The position numbers and the translations under genes are program-made. The notes below the pieces were generated by a model. The model saw nothing but the letters and a program-made list of their open reading frames with translations, did no database searches and was not told where the DNA came from. From an uncultured Alphaproteobacteria bacterium (GTDB lineage Bacteria > Pseudomonadota > Alphaproteobacteria > HIMB59), in the NCBI GenBank assembly GCA_902542505.1, contig CACBUI010000004.1:1-37691 (forward strand): DNA of 37,691 bases, in the 5' to 3' direction. Position 1 is the first letter of the stretch, and each line of letters begins with the position of its first letter. Positions 19,254-29,129 of the stretch are shown in pieces.

Positions 19254-19489
19254 TGGCAAATGATGAAGAAAATGGTAATAAAAAGCCAAGTATGCAAGGT
19301 CTTAGCTTTGCTTATAGAATCTCAACTGAATTATTAGGCGCTTTAATTGTTTCTGTTGTTATTGGATTGTTGATTGATAAGATTTTTGATAGCAAACCTA
19401 TTGGTTTAATAACGTTGATAATACTTGGTTTTTTTGCAGGTTTATTGAATATTTACAGGCTTATACGTCGCATAGAAAACTCTAAATAA
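19253..19489 (+). CDS. atpI: ATP synthase protein I (AtpI)
   Basis: Two TM helices, VIGLLIDKIFDSKPIGLITLIILGFFAGLLNIYR; first gene of the F0 cluster. Confidence 0.88.
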   Translation: MANDEENGNKKPSMQGLSFAYRISTELLGALIVSVVIGLLIDKIFDSKPIGLITLIILGFFAGLLNIYRLIRRIENSK

Positions 19490-19506
19490 ATCTGTTTTAT
19501 TACCTC

Positions 19507-20259
19507 ATGGCTAAGGGTGAGAGTCCTCTCAAACAGTTTGAAATACAACCCATTGTTGACATTAACTTTCTAGGTTTTGATATCTCTTTTACTAATTCTG
19601 CTCTATGGATGACTATTACAACAGCGTTTATTTTAATTTTTTTTACAGTGCCTTTTTTAAAAGCAAAAAAAACAAACTCTGTAAGTGACCTTTACCCGAC
19701 CAGAATGCAAGTTGCCGCTGAGCTTGGTTTTAATTTTATAAATAGTTTATTAGCAGACACTGTAGGTAAAGAGGGCAAAAAATACTTTCCTTTAGTTTTT
19801 ACTTTGTTCATGTTTATTTTATTTGGAAATCTTTTTGGTATGATTCCTTATAGCTTTACTTTTACTAGCCATATCATAGTGACTTTAGCTCTTGCAATGG
19901 GTGTGTTTATCTTTGTTACAGTTTTAGGTTTTGTAAAACATGGCGTAAAATTTTTTAGCTTTTTTGTTATTCCTGGCTTGCCCGTATATATGCTTCCTTT
20001 ATTGATACCAATTGAAATTATATCTTATCTCTCCAGACCAATAAGCTTATCTGTTAGACTTTTTGCTAATATGCTTGCTGGTCATACTTTACTAAAAGTT
20101 TTTGCAGGGTTTGTATCTGCGCTAGGTTTTTTTGGAATTTTGCCATTAGTATTCATAATAGCTTTAACAGGTTTAGAAATATTAATTGCATTTTTACAGG
20201 CATATGTTTTTGCAATATTAACATGTTTGTATATTAACGACGCTTTACACTTACACTAG
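19507..20259 (+). CDS. atpB: F0F1 ATP synthase subunit a
   Basis: ISLSVRLFANMLAGHTLLKVF; IAFLQAYVFAILTCLYINDALHLH. Confidence 0.97.
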   Translation: MAKGESPLKQFEIQPIVDINFLGFDISFTNSALWMTITTAFILIFFTVPFLKAKKTNSVSDLYPTRMQVAAELGFNFINSLLADTVGKEGKKYFPLVFTLFMFILFGNLFGMIPYSFTFTSHIIVTLALAMGVFIFVTVLGFVKHGVKFFSFFVIPGLPVYMLPLLIPIEIISYLSRPISLSVRLFANMLAGHTLLKVFAGFVSALGFFGILPLVFIIALTGLEILIAFLQAYVFAILTCLYINDALHLH

Positions 20260-20267
20260 ATGAACAT

Positions 20268-20274
20268 AAGGAGG
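20268..20274 (+). promoter_or_regulatory. Strong Shine-Dalgarno (AAGGAGG) for atpE
   Basis: AAGGAGG 5 nt before ATG 20280. Confidence 0.8.
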
Positions 20275-20279
20275 TAAAT

Positions 20280-20507
20280 ATGGAACTAGTTGAAGGACTA
20301 AAATACTTGGGTGCAGGTTTAGCAGTGATCGGCGTGATCGGTGCTGGAATTGGTATTGGCAATGTTTTTGCTGCTTTTATTACTGCTGTTGGAAGAAATC
20401 CAGCTGCAAGAAACGAAGTTTTTACCATGACAATGTTAGGTTTTGCCCTAGTTGAAGCTATTGCTTTATTTGCATTGGTCATAGCATTAGTAATTCTGTT
20501 TTCTTAA
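20280..20507 (+). CDS. atpE: F0F1 ATP synthase subunit c (H+-type)
   Basis: GAGIGIGNVFAAFITAVGRNPAARNEVF...LVEAIALFALVIALVILF. Confidence 0.97.
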   Translation: MELVEGLKYLGAGLAVIGVIGAGIGIGNVFAAFITAVGRNPAARNEVFTMTMLGFALVEAIALFALVIALVILFS

Positions 20508-20524
20508 CAGGGACTGACTAACGG

Positions 20525-20983
20525 ATGCCTCAATTAGAGCAAGTAGAGTTTTTTATATCTCAGCTTTTTTGGCTTGGTGTTTTTTTTGTAATACTGTTTA
20601 CAGTATTGACATACATAACACTTCCTAAAATTAGAGCTTTTTTGAATCAAAGAGATGATTTTGTAAAATCACATATCTCAAAACAAGATGAATTAATCAA
20701 AAAAGCTGAGTCAATAATTGAAAACTACGAAGCTAAACTTACTGAGGCGAAGAACCAAGCATCACAAATTATTAATGATGCCAAAGATAAAGCTTTAAAA
20801 GAAAGTGAAGACTTAATCAAAGCTACGGAAGAAAAGATCCAACATGAAATCAAACAAACTGAGGAAAGAGTCGCGAAAGAAAAGGATACTGCGATATCTG
20901 AACTAAACGATCAACTTAAAGACTCAGCAACTAATTTTTTGTCAAAAGTAACTAACATAGAAAAGGGTAATATCAATCTTTAA
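20525..20983 (+). CDS. F0F1 ATP synthase subunit b' (AtpF2/AtpG type)
   Basis: TM helix followed by long coiled coil; directly after atpE; PQLEQVEFFISQLFWLGVFFVILF typical b'. Confidence 0.9.
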   Translation: MPQLEQVEFFISQLFWLGVFFVILFTVLTYITLPKIRAFLNQRDDFVKSHISKQDELIKKAESIIENYEAKLTEAKNQASQIINDAKDKALKESEDLIKATEEKIQHEIKQTEERVAKEKDTAISELNDQLKDSATNFLSKVTNIEKGNINL

Positions 20984-21468
20984 TGAGCTATTTATTTCAA
21001 GATCCTAAATTCTGGTTATTAATTTCATTTATTACATTTATTATTCTAATGATTAAACCTTTCAAAAGTATGATGATTGGTGGACTAGACTCAAAAATAA
21101 ATGAAATAAAAGAAAATATTGATAAATCTCTTAAATCCTTTTCTGAAGCTGAAATAAAGTTAAAAGAGGCGGAAAAACAAACTGAAGATCTATCTAACAA
21201 AATTGATGAGATCATAAACAATGCTAAGTCCCAGTCTGAAGCCATATCAAAAAATATAATTGATAAAACCGCCTTAACGATCCAATCAAAAGAAAAGAAC
21301 TCTCTTGACAGAATTAAACAAATAGAGCTCTCTGCTGTCCAATCAATTAAAAATCAGGCTTCAATTGAGCTGAACAAATTAATTATCAATTATTTTTCAG
21401 AAATATCTGAGGATAGTAAGGCTAAAATATTAAACAAAAGTATTATTGATTTTAAAACTATTAATTAA
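20983..21468 (+). CDS. atpF: F0F1 ATP synthase subunit b
   Basis: One TM plus coiled coil; overlaps the b' stop (TAATG). Confidence 0.9.
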   Translation: MSYLFQDPKFWLLISFITFIILMIKPFKSMMIGGLDSKINEIKENIDKSLKSFSEAEIKLKEAEKQTEDLSNKIDEIINNAKSQSEAISKNIIDKTALTIQSKEKNSLDRIKQIELSAVQSIKNQASIELNKLIINYFSEISEDSKAKILNKSIIDFKTIN

Positions 21469-21539
21469 CAACTTTAGCCACCACTGTTTTAAATAAGTAT
21501 CTTTATCTATCACAATTTAAACTCTAAAATTAACTATAA

Positions 21540-22481
21540 ATGGCAGTTTATACTGAAGTATCTATTTCTGAGGCTCAAGAATTATTTCAACCTCTAGGAA
21601 AAATAATTGAATTTGAGGGTATTAAAGAGGGAGTTGAAAATACTAATTATTTAGTGAAATTAAGCGATAATAAAAAATTTATTTTAACTCTATTTGAGAA
21701 AAGAACTGAAGAACAAGATTTACCTTATTTTAATAATTTAATGAAATTATTTTATGATAATGGCATTTCTTGTCCATTAAGTTTGACTTTGAATAATAAA
21801 AACTTATTTAAAATAAAAGGTAAATCCTGTTGTATTTATAGTTTTATTGAAGGTAGGCCAGTTGTGAAACCTAATTTAGAGCAATTAAAATCACTAGGAA
21901 ATTCAATTGCTAAGTTACATCAATTTGGAGATCATTCCGAACTTTTTAGAGAAAATATGATGCTATTACCCACATGGAAGTTTATTACAAGTCAGTTTTC
22001 TAAAAACGAAACAAAATTATATTCTAGTGAATACAAATATATATTGAATAACATTCATACATTAAGTGATAGTTTTCCACAAAATTTAAGAAAGATAAAC
22101 ATTCACGCAGATTTATTTAAAGACAACATATTTTTTGTTGGTAATCAGGTTTCAGGATTTATAGATTTCTTTTTTTCCTGTACAGATACCATCATTTATG
22201 ATTTGGCTACTTTTGTGAATGCTTGGTTTTTTTCAAAAAATAAATTTATTGAAGAAAATTATGTGAGTTTCTTAAGATCTTATAAAGAGAGTATCGAATT
22301 AACAACAGAAGAGAAAAGCAATTTTAGTTTTTACTTAAAAGTAAGTGCAATTCGTTTTTTTTTAACAAGAATTTATGATTTAAATTTTAATCTTGAAGGT
22401 GACGTTAAACATAAAAATCCCTTAGAGTTTTTTGAAATATTTAAATTTCATGAAGAAAATAATTTACAGGACTTTTTTTGA
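21540..22481 (+). CDS. thrB: Homoserine kinase ThrB (APH-fold type)
   Basis: MAVYTEVS, GIKEGVENTNYLV, INIHADLFKDNIFF, SGFIDFFFSCTD; next to rnhA. Confidence 0.93.
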   Translation: MAVYTEVSISEAQELFQPLGKIIEFEGIKEGVENTNYLVKLSDNKKFILTLFEKRTEEQDLPYFNNLMKLFYDNGISCPLSLTLNNKNLFKIKGKSCCIYSFIEGRPVVKPNLEQLKSLGNSIAKLHQFGDHSELFRENMMLLPTWKFITSQFSKNETKLYSSEYKYILNNIHTLSDSFPQNLRKINIHADLFKDNIFFVGNQVSGFIDFFFSCTDTIIYDLATFVNAWFFSKNKFIEENYVSFLRSYKESIELTTEEKSNFSFYLKVSAIRFFLTRIYDLNFNLEGDVKHKNPLEFFEIFKFHEENNLQDFF

Positions 22482-22921
22482 TAAAGGTATACACAGATGG
22501 CTCATGTCTCGGAAACCCTGGAAATGGGGGTTGGGCGTTTTTAATAATTAACAAAAATGATATTTCTTATAGAGCTGGATTTGAGAGAAATACAACAAAT
22601 AATCAAATGGAGCTAATGGCAGCAATCAAAGCGTTAGAATTTCTTAATCAGCATAATGATATAAATCTTAATACCGATAGCAATTATGTTAAGCAAGGTA
22701 TCACAAATTGGATATTTAATTGGAAAAAAAATAATTGGAAAACTTCATCTAAAAAGCCTGTAAAAAATAAAGAGCTTTGGGAACGATTAGACGAATTAAA
22801 TCTTAGTAAAAATATTAATTGGAGTTGGGTAAAGGCACATAATGTCGATGAATTTAATAACCAAGTTGATATTCTTGCTAGAAAAGCAGCAGAAAATTTA
22901 ACCGAGTCTTCGTTTAACTAG
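22478..22921 (+). CDS. rnhA: Ribonuclease HI
   Basis: VYTDGSCLGNPGNGGWAF, NNQMELMAAIKALE, NTDSNYVKQGI, WSWVKAHNVDEFNNQVDILAR. TTG start. Confidence 0.96.
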   Translation: MIKVYTDGSCLGNPGNGGWAFLIINKNDISYRAGFERNTTNNQMELMAAIKALEFLNQHNDINLNTDSNYVKQGITNWIFNWKKNNWKTSSKKPVKNKELWERLDELNLSKNINWSWVKAHNVDEFNNQVDILARKAAENLTESSFN

Positions 22922-24151
22922 TTCAGCTGCTTCAAGGTTTTCAATAGGACCTATTGATGACAAAGTCAAATTTGAGTCTAATATTTTTTTTCTTGCTTTT
23001 TCAAGGTCCTCTAATTGCACAGAGTCAATCTTCGAAATAAATTCATCGGGAGATCTGACCTTATTATGCATTAAATAACTAGAAGCGTTAGATCTACATC
23101 TTGTTGAGATACTTTCCTCTCCTTTTAGAATTCCCACTTTAAATTTAGCTTTAGTCTTCGTTAATTCCTCCTCAGTAAAGGTATTAGCATTAATATTTAA
23201 TTGATCACATAGTACGGGTATTAATTCTTTAACTTCCTTATGCCCTGTGCCGGCATAGACATAAAAAATACCTGAGTCAGAAAAAAAATCACCACTGCTG
23301 TATATGCTATAAACCAATCCTCTTTTTTCTCGAATTTCTTGAAATAATCTCGAAGACATACCAGAGCCAAGAAGTGTTGAATAAACTCTTGTTGCATAGT
23401 AAAGGTCTGAATGAATATCTACACCCTCAAAACCTAGTAACAACTTTACCTGTTCTAAATTTTTCTCTTGACGGTATTCTCCACCAACATAAGAAGATTT
23501 TGGAATATAATCGTCGTCGCCATGAGGGAGATTTTGGAATTTCTCCTCAACAAGTTTAATTATTTTATCCTCTTCAAAATTTCCTGATACAGAAAAAACC
23601 ATTTTTTTTGGGTTATAGAATCCTTTCATAAAACTCTCAACTTCATCCCTTGATATAGACTTTATAATTTCAGCCGTACCTAAAATTGACCTACCCATGG
23701 GTTGGTCCGGGTAAGCTAACTCGTCGAATTTATCAGCAACAATACTATCTGGCTCATCAGCATACATTCCAATCTCTTGTAATATGACGCCTCTCTCTTT
23801 ATCGAGTTCCTTAGAGTCAAAAGTTGAAAACTGTAATATATCGCTAATTACGTCTATGGATAGTTCAACATTTTCCTTTAAACCACTCATGTAATAAGCA
23901 GTTATTTCTCTTGAAGTATAGGCATTGTGAGAATTACCTACTAGCTCAACTTCTTTTGCTATTTGAGCGGCTGATCTATTTTTTGTTCCTTTGAATGCCA
24001 TGTGCTCTAATAAGTGAGCAACACCATTAATTTCTTTTCGCTCATTTCTTGCCCCGACCTTGTTCCACATTCCTACACTTACTGTTTCTACGGTGTTTAC
24101 ATAATCTGTTATCAAGGTCATTCCATTTTTAAGCTTATGAATATTAGGCAT
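22898..24151 (-). CDS. M16 family zinc peptidase (mitochondrial-processing-peptidase-like)
   Basis: HLLEHMAFKGT (HxxEH), RDEVESFMKGFYNPKKMVFSVSGN. Confidence 0.93.
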   Translation of the reverse strand: MPNIHKLKNGMTLITDYVNTVETVSVGMWNKVGARNERKEINGVAHLLEHMAFKGTKNRSAAQIAKEVELVGNSHNAYTSREITAYYMSGLKENVELSIDVISDILQFSTFDSKELDKERGVILQEIGMYADEPDSIVADKFDELAYPDQPMGRSILGTAEIIKSISRDEVESFMKGFYNPKKMVFSVSGNFEEDKIIKLVEEKFQNLPHGDDDYIPKSSYVGGEYRQEKNLEQVKLLLGFEGVDIHSDLYYATRVYSTLLGSGMSSRLFQEIREKRGLVYSIYSSGDFFSDSGIFYVYAGTGHKEVKELIPVLCDQLNINANTFTEEELTKTKAKFKVGILKGEESISTRCRSNASSYLMHNKVRSPDEFISKIDSVQLEDLEKARKKILDSNLTLSSIGPIENLEAAELVKRRLG

Positions 24152-25496
24152 GTGCTTCTATGTAATCTCCTAGTTCCTTGTAATTGTTGTCTAAAATTGC
24201 AAATTTTTCATCATTAAGAAATTCTATGTTTTTATCATATTTTACATTGTTGCCTAATGCCTTTTGGACAGTTTCCTGAAATTTTACTGGATGGGCACAA
24301 GCAAGACACATTGCTTTTTTTAAATTTAATTTTTCCGCACATACTATGCCAACAGCTGTATGAGGGTCTAATAAAATTTTATAATTTTCATATGTGATTT
24401 TAATTTGATTTTCAACCTCTTTAGAAGTTGCACTCTCAGATAAAAATTTCTCAGATAATAACTTATGAATAGAACTTTCTAATTTTTTATTATGTTCATT
24501 GTTTTGTATATTTTGAAAAAGCTCATTTGTTGCTCCTGGTCCAAGAAGCTCTGCTAAAAGTCTTTCAAAATTACTTGATATTGTTATATCCATGCTAGGG
24601 CTATTAGTTTTTACAACATTGTAAAGATGTAGATCATTATTACTTATAATTCGATGTAAAATATTATTCTCATTTGTCGCAACAATTAACTTATTTATTG
24701 GAAATCCCATTGACTTTAGCAAATGAGCAGAATATATATTTCCAAAATTACCACTTGGTACAACAAAATTATCAATATTATGATTAAGATATGACCATGC
24801 ATAATAAATTGATTGAGGTAGCACCCTAAACCAATTAATTGAATTCACTGCAGTAAAGCTATATTTATTATTTATATCTTTATCTCTAAAAAGTTTTTTT
24901 ACTAAATTTTGACAATCATCAAAACTTCCATTTAGGGCAATATTAAAAACATTTTTACCTCCACTAGTTGTCATTTGTTTTCTTTGGAAGAGAGATGTGG
25001 AGTTATGAGGGTGTAAAATAAAAATACTAATATTTTCAATATCTTTAAAGGCTTGAATTGCAGCAGAACCGGTATCGCCAGAAGTTGCTCCGATAACTAC
25101 TAATTTTCTATCTAGTTTCTTTAAATAGTATTCATATATCTTAGCTAACAAACACATAGCATAATCTTTAAAAGCTAGTGTCGGACCATGAAATAAATTT
25201 AATAGATCGTTGTCACCTATGTTAGATATTGAAACAATTTCTTTGTCAAATTTACAATATGCCTCTTCGATAATCTTTTCAATTATTGGGGCTTCAAATA
25301 AATCTGATAAAAAAGGGGTTAAAATAAAATTTGCTATTTCAAAATAATTTTTTCCTTTTAATGCATTTATTTGATTATTACTAAATTTTGGAATTTTATT
25401 TGGAATAAATAGACCTCCATCTGGTGCTAGACCGAAATTGAGTACCTGCTCAGCAGAGTACTCTTTTTTATCATCTCGCGTGCTTATATATTTCAT
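24144..25496 (-). CDS. thrC: Threonine synthase
   Basis: MKYISTRD, NLFHGPTLAFKDYAM, ATSGDTGSAAIQAF, VPSGNFGNIYSA. Confidence 0.96.
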   Translation of the reverse strand: MKYISTRDDKKEYSAEQVLNFGLAPDGGLFIPNKIPKFSNNQINALKGKNYFEIANFILTPFLSDLFEAPIIEKIIEEAYCKFDKEIVSISNIGDNDLLNLFHGPTLAFKDYAMCLLAKIYEYYLKKLDRKLVVIGATSGDTGSAAIQAFKDIENISIFILHPHNSTSLFQRKQMTTSGGKNVFNIALNGSFDDCQNLVKKLFRDKDINNKYSFTAVNSINWFRVLPQSIYYAWSYLNHNIDNFVVPSGNFGNIYSAHLLKSMGFPINKLIVATNENNILHRIISNNDLHLYNVVKTNSPSMDITISSNFERLLAELLGPGATNELFQNIQNNEHNKKLESSIHKLLSEKFLSESATSKEVENQIKITYENYKILLDPHTAVGIVCAEKLNLKKAMCLACAHPVKFQETVQKALGNNVKYDKNIEFLNDEKFAILDNNYKELGDYIEAHA

Positions 25497-26932
25497 TTAA
25501 CAAATCTATCAACCAAATGATCTAAATAATATTTTGAGTTTAAATTCTCACCAGAAATGCTTTGTAACATTTCATCAGATGAATATAAAGAGGCTTTTTG
25601 ATGGATATTAGTATTTAACCAAATGATTAAATTATTTATATTTTCTTCATTAGGGTTGTCTAAAAAAATATCAAATAGAGGGCAATTATATTTAATTTGT
25701 GAGGCTATCATAGCACCAAGTGCATAAGTAGGGAAATAACCAAATATACCTTCATACCAATGAATATCTTGGAGAACCCCCTCTGTTTCTGAAATTAGAT
25801 TAATTGACAAATTATTTAAATAGTTTTCGTTCCATAAATTTTTAATATCTTTAAAGTAAATTTTATTTTTAAATATCTCTTTTTCAATTTTATACCTGAT
25901 GTAAACATGGATCGGGTAAGAAAATTCATCAGCACTAACCCTTATAGGATTAACTCTCACAGTATGATAGTGCTCTAAAAACGATTTTTCCAAATCTTTA
26001 GAGTTATCAAAAATATTGTTTATAATTTTAAAATAAACCTTTGATTTAAAGATATGATTTTCAAAAAAAAGAGATTGGCTTTCATGGACGCTTAAACTAC
26101 GAGATTGACCCAATGGCTCATAAAGATATTCATTAGGTCGATTCTGCTCATAAACTCCATGGCCTGTCTCATGAAATAATGCTGATAAGGACTCTAGTAT
26201 ATTGTCTTCAAACCTGGTTGTTATCCTTACATCATTTGTAGCTCCGCCACAAAAAGGGTGATGAGATTGATCAATTCTACCTCTATCAAAATCAAAGTTG
26301 AGTTGTTCTAATTTTACTTTCACCATTTTTAATATTTCTGAGTCTGAAATATTTGATTTATAAATATGAGGTGATTTAATTTTTTTTATATCCAAATATT
26401 TAGGTATTATTTCTCTCTCAATTACTGAAAAAAATTTGTCTATCTTTGATGAGTCATAATCCATATCATATTTTGAAATTAATGAGTCATAAGGTGATAG
26501 ATTAGTTGCTTTAGCTAATTGACTAGCTTCCTCATGTACTAAATCTAATAGATCATTGAAAACTTTTTCAATGACCGAAGAATCATTTTTTGATCTAGCC
26601 TCTCTCCATAAATGCTCACAAGTTAGTTTTTTTTTTATCAGTAGAGATTTCAAATCTGGGTCAATAGCATTTTCTTTGACGATAATATTCTTCATTAATT
26701 TTAAACACATGCTATCTGCCTCGCTTAATTTTGTATTTTCAGCTTTTTGAATTTCTTCTTGAATATCTTCGCTTCTAAATATTCTATCAGTAAAGTTAGA
26801 TAAAATAGACATTTGCTCTGATCTAGATTCAACACTTTTTTTTGGCAAATTAGTTGCATTATCCCAAAATAAAAGACCACTGACATCATTCAAAACATAG
26901 TAGCTTTTAAAATACTCTTTAAGTTTATTCAT
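25493..26932 (-). CDS. M32 family metallocarboxypeptidase (Taq type)
   Basis: LFHETGHGVYEQNRP (HExxH), GQSRSLSVHESQSLFFEN, VRVNPIRVSADEFSYPIHVYIRY. Confidence 0.95.
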   Translation of the reverse strand: MNKLKEYFKSYYVLNDVSGLLFWDNATNLPKKSVESRSEQMSILSNFTDRIFRSEDIQEEIQKAENTKLSEADSMCLKLMKNIIVKENAIDPDLKSLLIKKKLTCEHLWREARSKNDSSVIEKVFNDLLDLVHEEASQLAKATNLSPYDSLISKYDMDYDSSKIDKFFSVIEREIIPKYLDIKKIKSPHIYKSNISDSEILKMVKVKLEQLNFDFDRGRIDQSHHPFCGGATNDVRITTRFEDNILESLSALFHETGHGVYEQNRPNEYLYEPLGQSRSLSVHESQSLFFENHIFKSKVYFKIINNIFDNSKDLEKSFLEHYHTVRVNPIRVSADEFSYPIHVYIRYKIEKEIFKNKIYFKDIKNLWNENYLNNLSINLISETEGVLQDIHWYEGIFGYFPTYALGAMIASQIKYNCPLFDIFLDNPNEENINNLIIWLNTNIHQKASLYSSDEMLQSISGENLNSKYYLDHLVDRFVK

Positions 26933-27596
26933 ATTTTCTTCTTATAATTAACAGCATAACGATACTTGACAAGCTAAGCAAAAACCAAGTTATTGAATAA
27001 TTCAAATGATTATTTCTCAAAAATACAAGAGGATTAAAGGTATATTTAGATACCCTATTATCTAGCAGAACAAAATAATATTTGGTTAGGAATGTATATT
27101 GATAAAACTGACTAAAATCAGTTTTATTAACAGAGTACCAAGTATTATTGGATAAATCATTCTCTGGGGTAAAAAAAGGTTTATCTGAATTAAAGTCTCT
27201 TATGTATACCTTAGGGTTGTCGATTGATTGATATCTTTGAATGATATTTTGAACTTGATCTACATCTTTGTCTAAAAACCATCCAAAATTAATGACACTA
27301 TATATACTATTTTTGTACTTTACCGGAAGTATTAGGTGATAACCTGGTTTTCCTTTAAATGTTTTTGACTCTAAATAAATTGGTTTGTTTAGAATTGTAT
27401 AATTATCATCTAATTTTACTGTAACTAAATTATTGTAATTCAGATCATCTGAAAACAAAGTGGGATTGAGAATTGAATTACGAATATTATCCATTAAATC
27501 ATTTTTCCAATTTAGTCGGTAAAGTTGCCACGAACCTAAGATAAAGGTTAAAATAGAAATTCCTATAAATACAAATGTTAATGATGACTTATTCAT
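26925..27596 (-). CDS. surf1: SURF1-family cytochrome oxidase assembly protein
   Basis: N- and C-terminal TM helices, FILGSWQLYRLNWK, GYHLILPV, INFGWF; in cox cluster. Confidence 0.88.
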   Translation of the reverse strand: MNKSSLTFVFIGISILTFILGSWQLYRLNWKNDLMDNIRNSILNPTLFSDDLNYNNLVTVKLDDNYTILNKPIYLESKTFKGKPGYHLILPVKYKNSIYSVINFGWFLDKDVDQVQNIIQRYQSIDNPKVYIRDFNSDKPFFTPENDLSNNTWYSVNKTDFSQFYQYTFLTKYYFVLLDNRVSKYTFNPLVFLRNNHLNYSITWFLLSLSSIVMLLIIRRKYE

Positions 27597-27639
27597 AAAT
27601 AAAAATTTAGTTTAAATGTAAAAGATAAAAATCTTTGGT

Positions 27640-28482
27640 TTATCTTCCCCACCAATAGATACTTATGTATAAAAACAACCAAACAACATCAACAAAATGC
27701 CAATACCATGCAGCTGCTTCAAAACCAAAATGTCTTTTTGGGGTTAAATGACCTTTTCTTATTCTCAATAAACAGACTAATAAAAACAAAGTACCTATTA
27801 ATACATGAAAGCCGTGAAAACCGGTTGCCATGAAAAAAGTTGAAGGATATATACCTTCAGTAAAACCAAAAGTTGCATGTTGGTATTCATATATCTGTAA
27901 AAGTGAAAATATGAAACCTAAAAAAACCGTGTAATATAATCCTTTAAGAGCCTCTTTATTATTACCCTCTCTTAATTCATGGTGTGCCCATGTACAAGTA
28001 GTGCCTGATAAAAGTAAAATTAAGGTATTTAAATATGGGATGTCTAGTGGGTCAAAAGTTTCAATTCCTTTTGGGGGCCAAACTCCTATTCCAAGAGAGC
28101 CTGTGAAAACTTCTTTGTACTCAGCTAAAAATGTTTTAGGTAATAGACTTGCATCGAAAAAAGCCCAAAAGAAAGCGACAAAAAACATAACTTCTGATGT
28201 GATGAACAGAGCCATACCCCACCTAAGACCAATCTCAGTGATTGAATTATGTACTTTCAAAAAAGTACTCTCTTTTATTATGTCTCGCCACCACATAAAC
28301 ATAGTAAAAAGTATTAGAACAAGACCTGCCAACATAGGCCATAGCATCTCATAGTGCATATACAAAATAGCTCCTGAAACTAGAAAAAGAGCTGAAAAAG
28401 CACCAACTAATGGCCAGGGACTGGGATTTACAAGATGAAATTTATGTTTCTTTTCAGAGTTTTTAAATACTAAATCTACCAT
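27640..28482 (-). CDS. coxC: Cytochrome c oxidase subunit III
   Basis: HKFHLVNPSPWPLVGAFSAL, EVMFFVAFFWAFFDASL, FHGFHVLIGTLFL, AAAWYWHFVDVVWLFLYISIYWWG. Confidence 0.97.
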   Translation of the reverse strand: MVDLVFKNSEKKHKFHLVNPSPWPLVGAFSALFLVSGAILYMHYEMLWPMLAGLVLILFTMFMWWRDIIKESTFLKVHNSITEIGLRWGMALFITSEVMFFVAFFWAFFDASLLPKTFLAEYKEVFTGSLGIGVWPPKGIETFDPLDIPYLNTLILLLSGTTCTWAHHELREGNNKEALKGLYYTVFLGFIFSLLQIYEYQHATFGFTEGIYPSTFFMATGFHGFHVLIGTLFLLVCLLRIRKGHLTPKRHFGFEAAAWYWHFVDVVWLFLYISIYWWGR

Positions 28483-28494
28483 ATAAACAATATT

Positions 28495-29031
28495 TCATTC
28501 TTTTTTCTCAAAAAAGGTATATGACAAAGTGACATTCTTAGTCCTACTTGCCTCAGGATCGTCAAGTATCAATGGATCTAAGTAGAAAGTGACAGGAAAC
28601 TCAACAACTTGATTTGGTTTTATCGTTTGATCAATAAAGCAAAAGCATTCAATTTTATATAAGTATGGGCCAATTTTAGGTGGTAAAATGTTAAATATAG
28701 ACGTACCTGTTGAGCTAACATCAGTATTGTTTTTAGCTTTAAAAACAACATCATACTTTACACCCTCTGTGATATTCATTTTTTGAGGAGCTTCGAACAT
28801 CCAGTCCAAACCTTCATTTACCTGGGCTGAAAATATAACTTTTATATCGAGTTCCCTCGAGTTGATATTTTGGTGTTGTTCTTGAATTTTAACTTCTTTA
28901 TTAAAACCTTGAAATCCAGTTAGGTCACAAAAAAGCTTATATAGTGGCACAGAAAAAATTACTAGGCCTAGCATAAATCCAAGTATCAACATTAAAAAAA
29001 TTAATGTTTTATTTTTATTTGATACGTTCAA
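28495..29031 (-). CDS. ctaG: Cytochrome c oxidase assembly protein CtaG/Cox11
   Basis: VPLYKLFCDLTGFQG, YKIECFCFIDQ (CFCF copper motif), FPVTFYLDP. TTG start. Confidence 0.95.
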   Translation of the reverse strand: MNVSNKNKTLIFLMLILGFMLGLVIFSVPLYKLFCDLTGFQGFNKEVKIQEQHQNINSRELDIKVIFSAQVNEGLDWMFEAPQKMNITEGVKYDVVFKAKNNTDVSSTGTSIFNILPPKIGPYLYKIECFCFIDQTIKPNQVVEFPVTFYLDPLILDDPEASRTKNVTLSYTFFEKKE

Positions 29032-29129
29032 ATACCAGATTTAATTCTAAATATTGTAATAAAATAAAATGCTGTTACGAGCATGAAAAGTAGAGCCAAA
29101 ACTAATAAATTTTTATTTTTTCTTTTCAT
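29028..29129 (-). CDS. coxF: 33-aa single-TM CoxF-like small protein
   Basis: MKRKNKNLLVLALLFMLVTAFYFITIFRIKSGI; start overlaps ctaB stop (TAATG), stop TGA overlaps ctaG TTG start; position matches alphaproteobacterial coxF. Not in ORF track. Confidence 0.72.
   Translation of the reverse strand: MKRKNKNLLVLALLFMLVTAFYFITIFRIKSGI

Noticed and set aside
20280-20507. Possible Na+-specific ATP synthase c-subunit
   Set aside because: The region around the conserved Glu reads LVEAIALF, lacking the usual ES/ET Na+ ligand pattern; consistent with H+ coupling.
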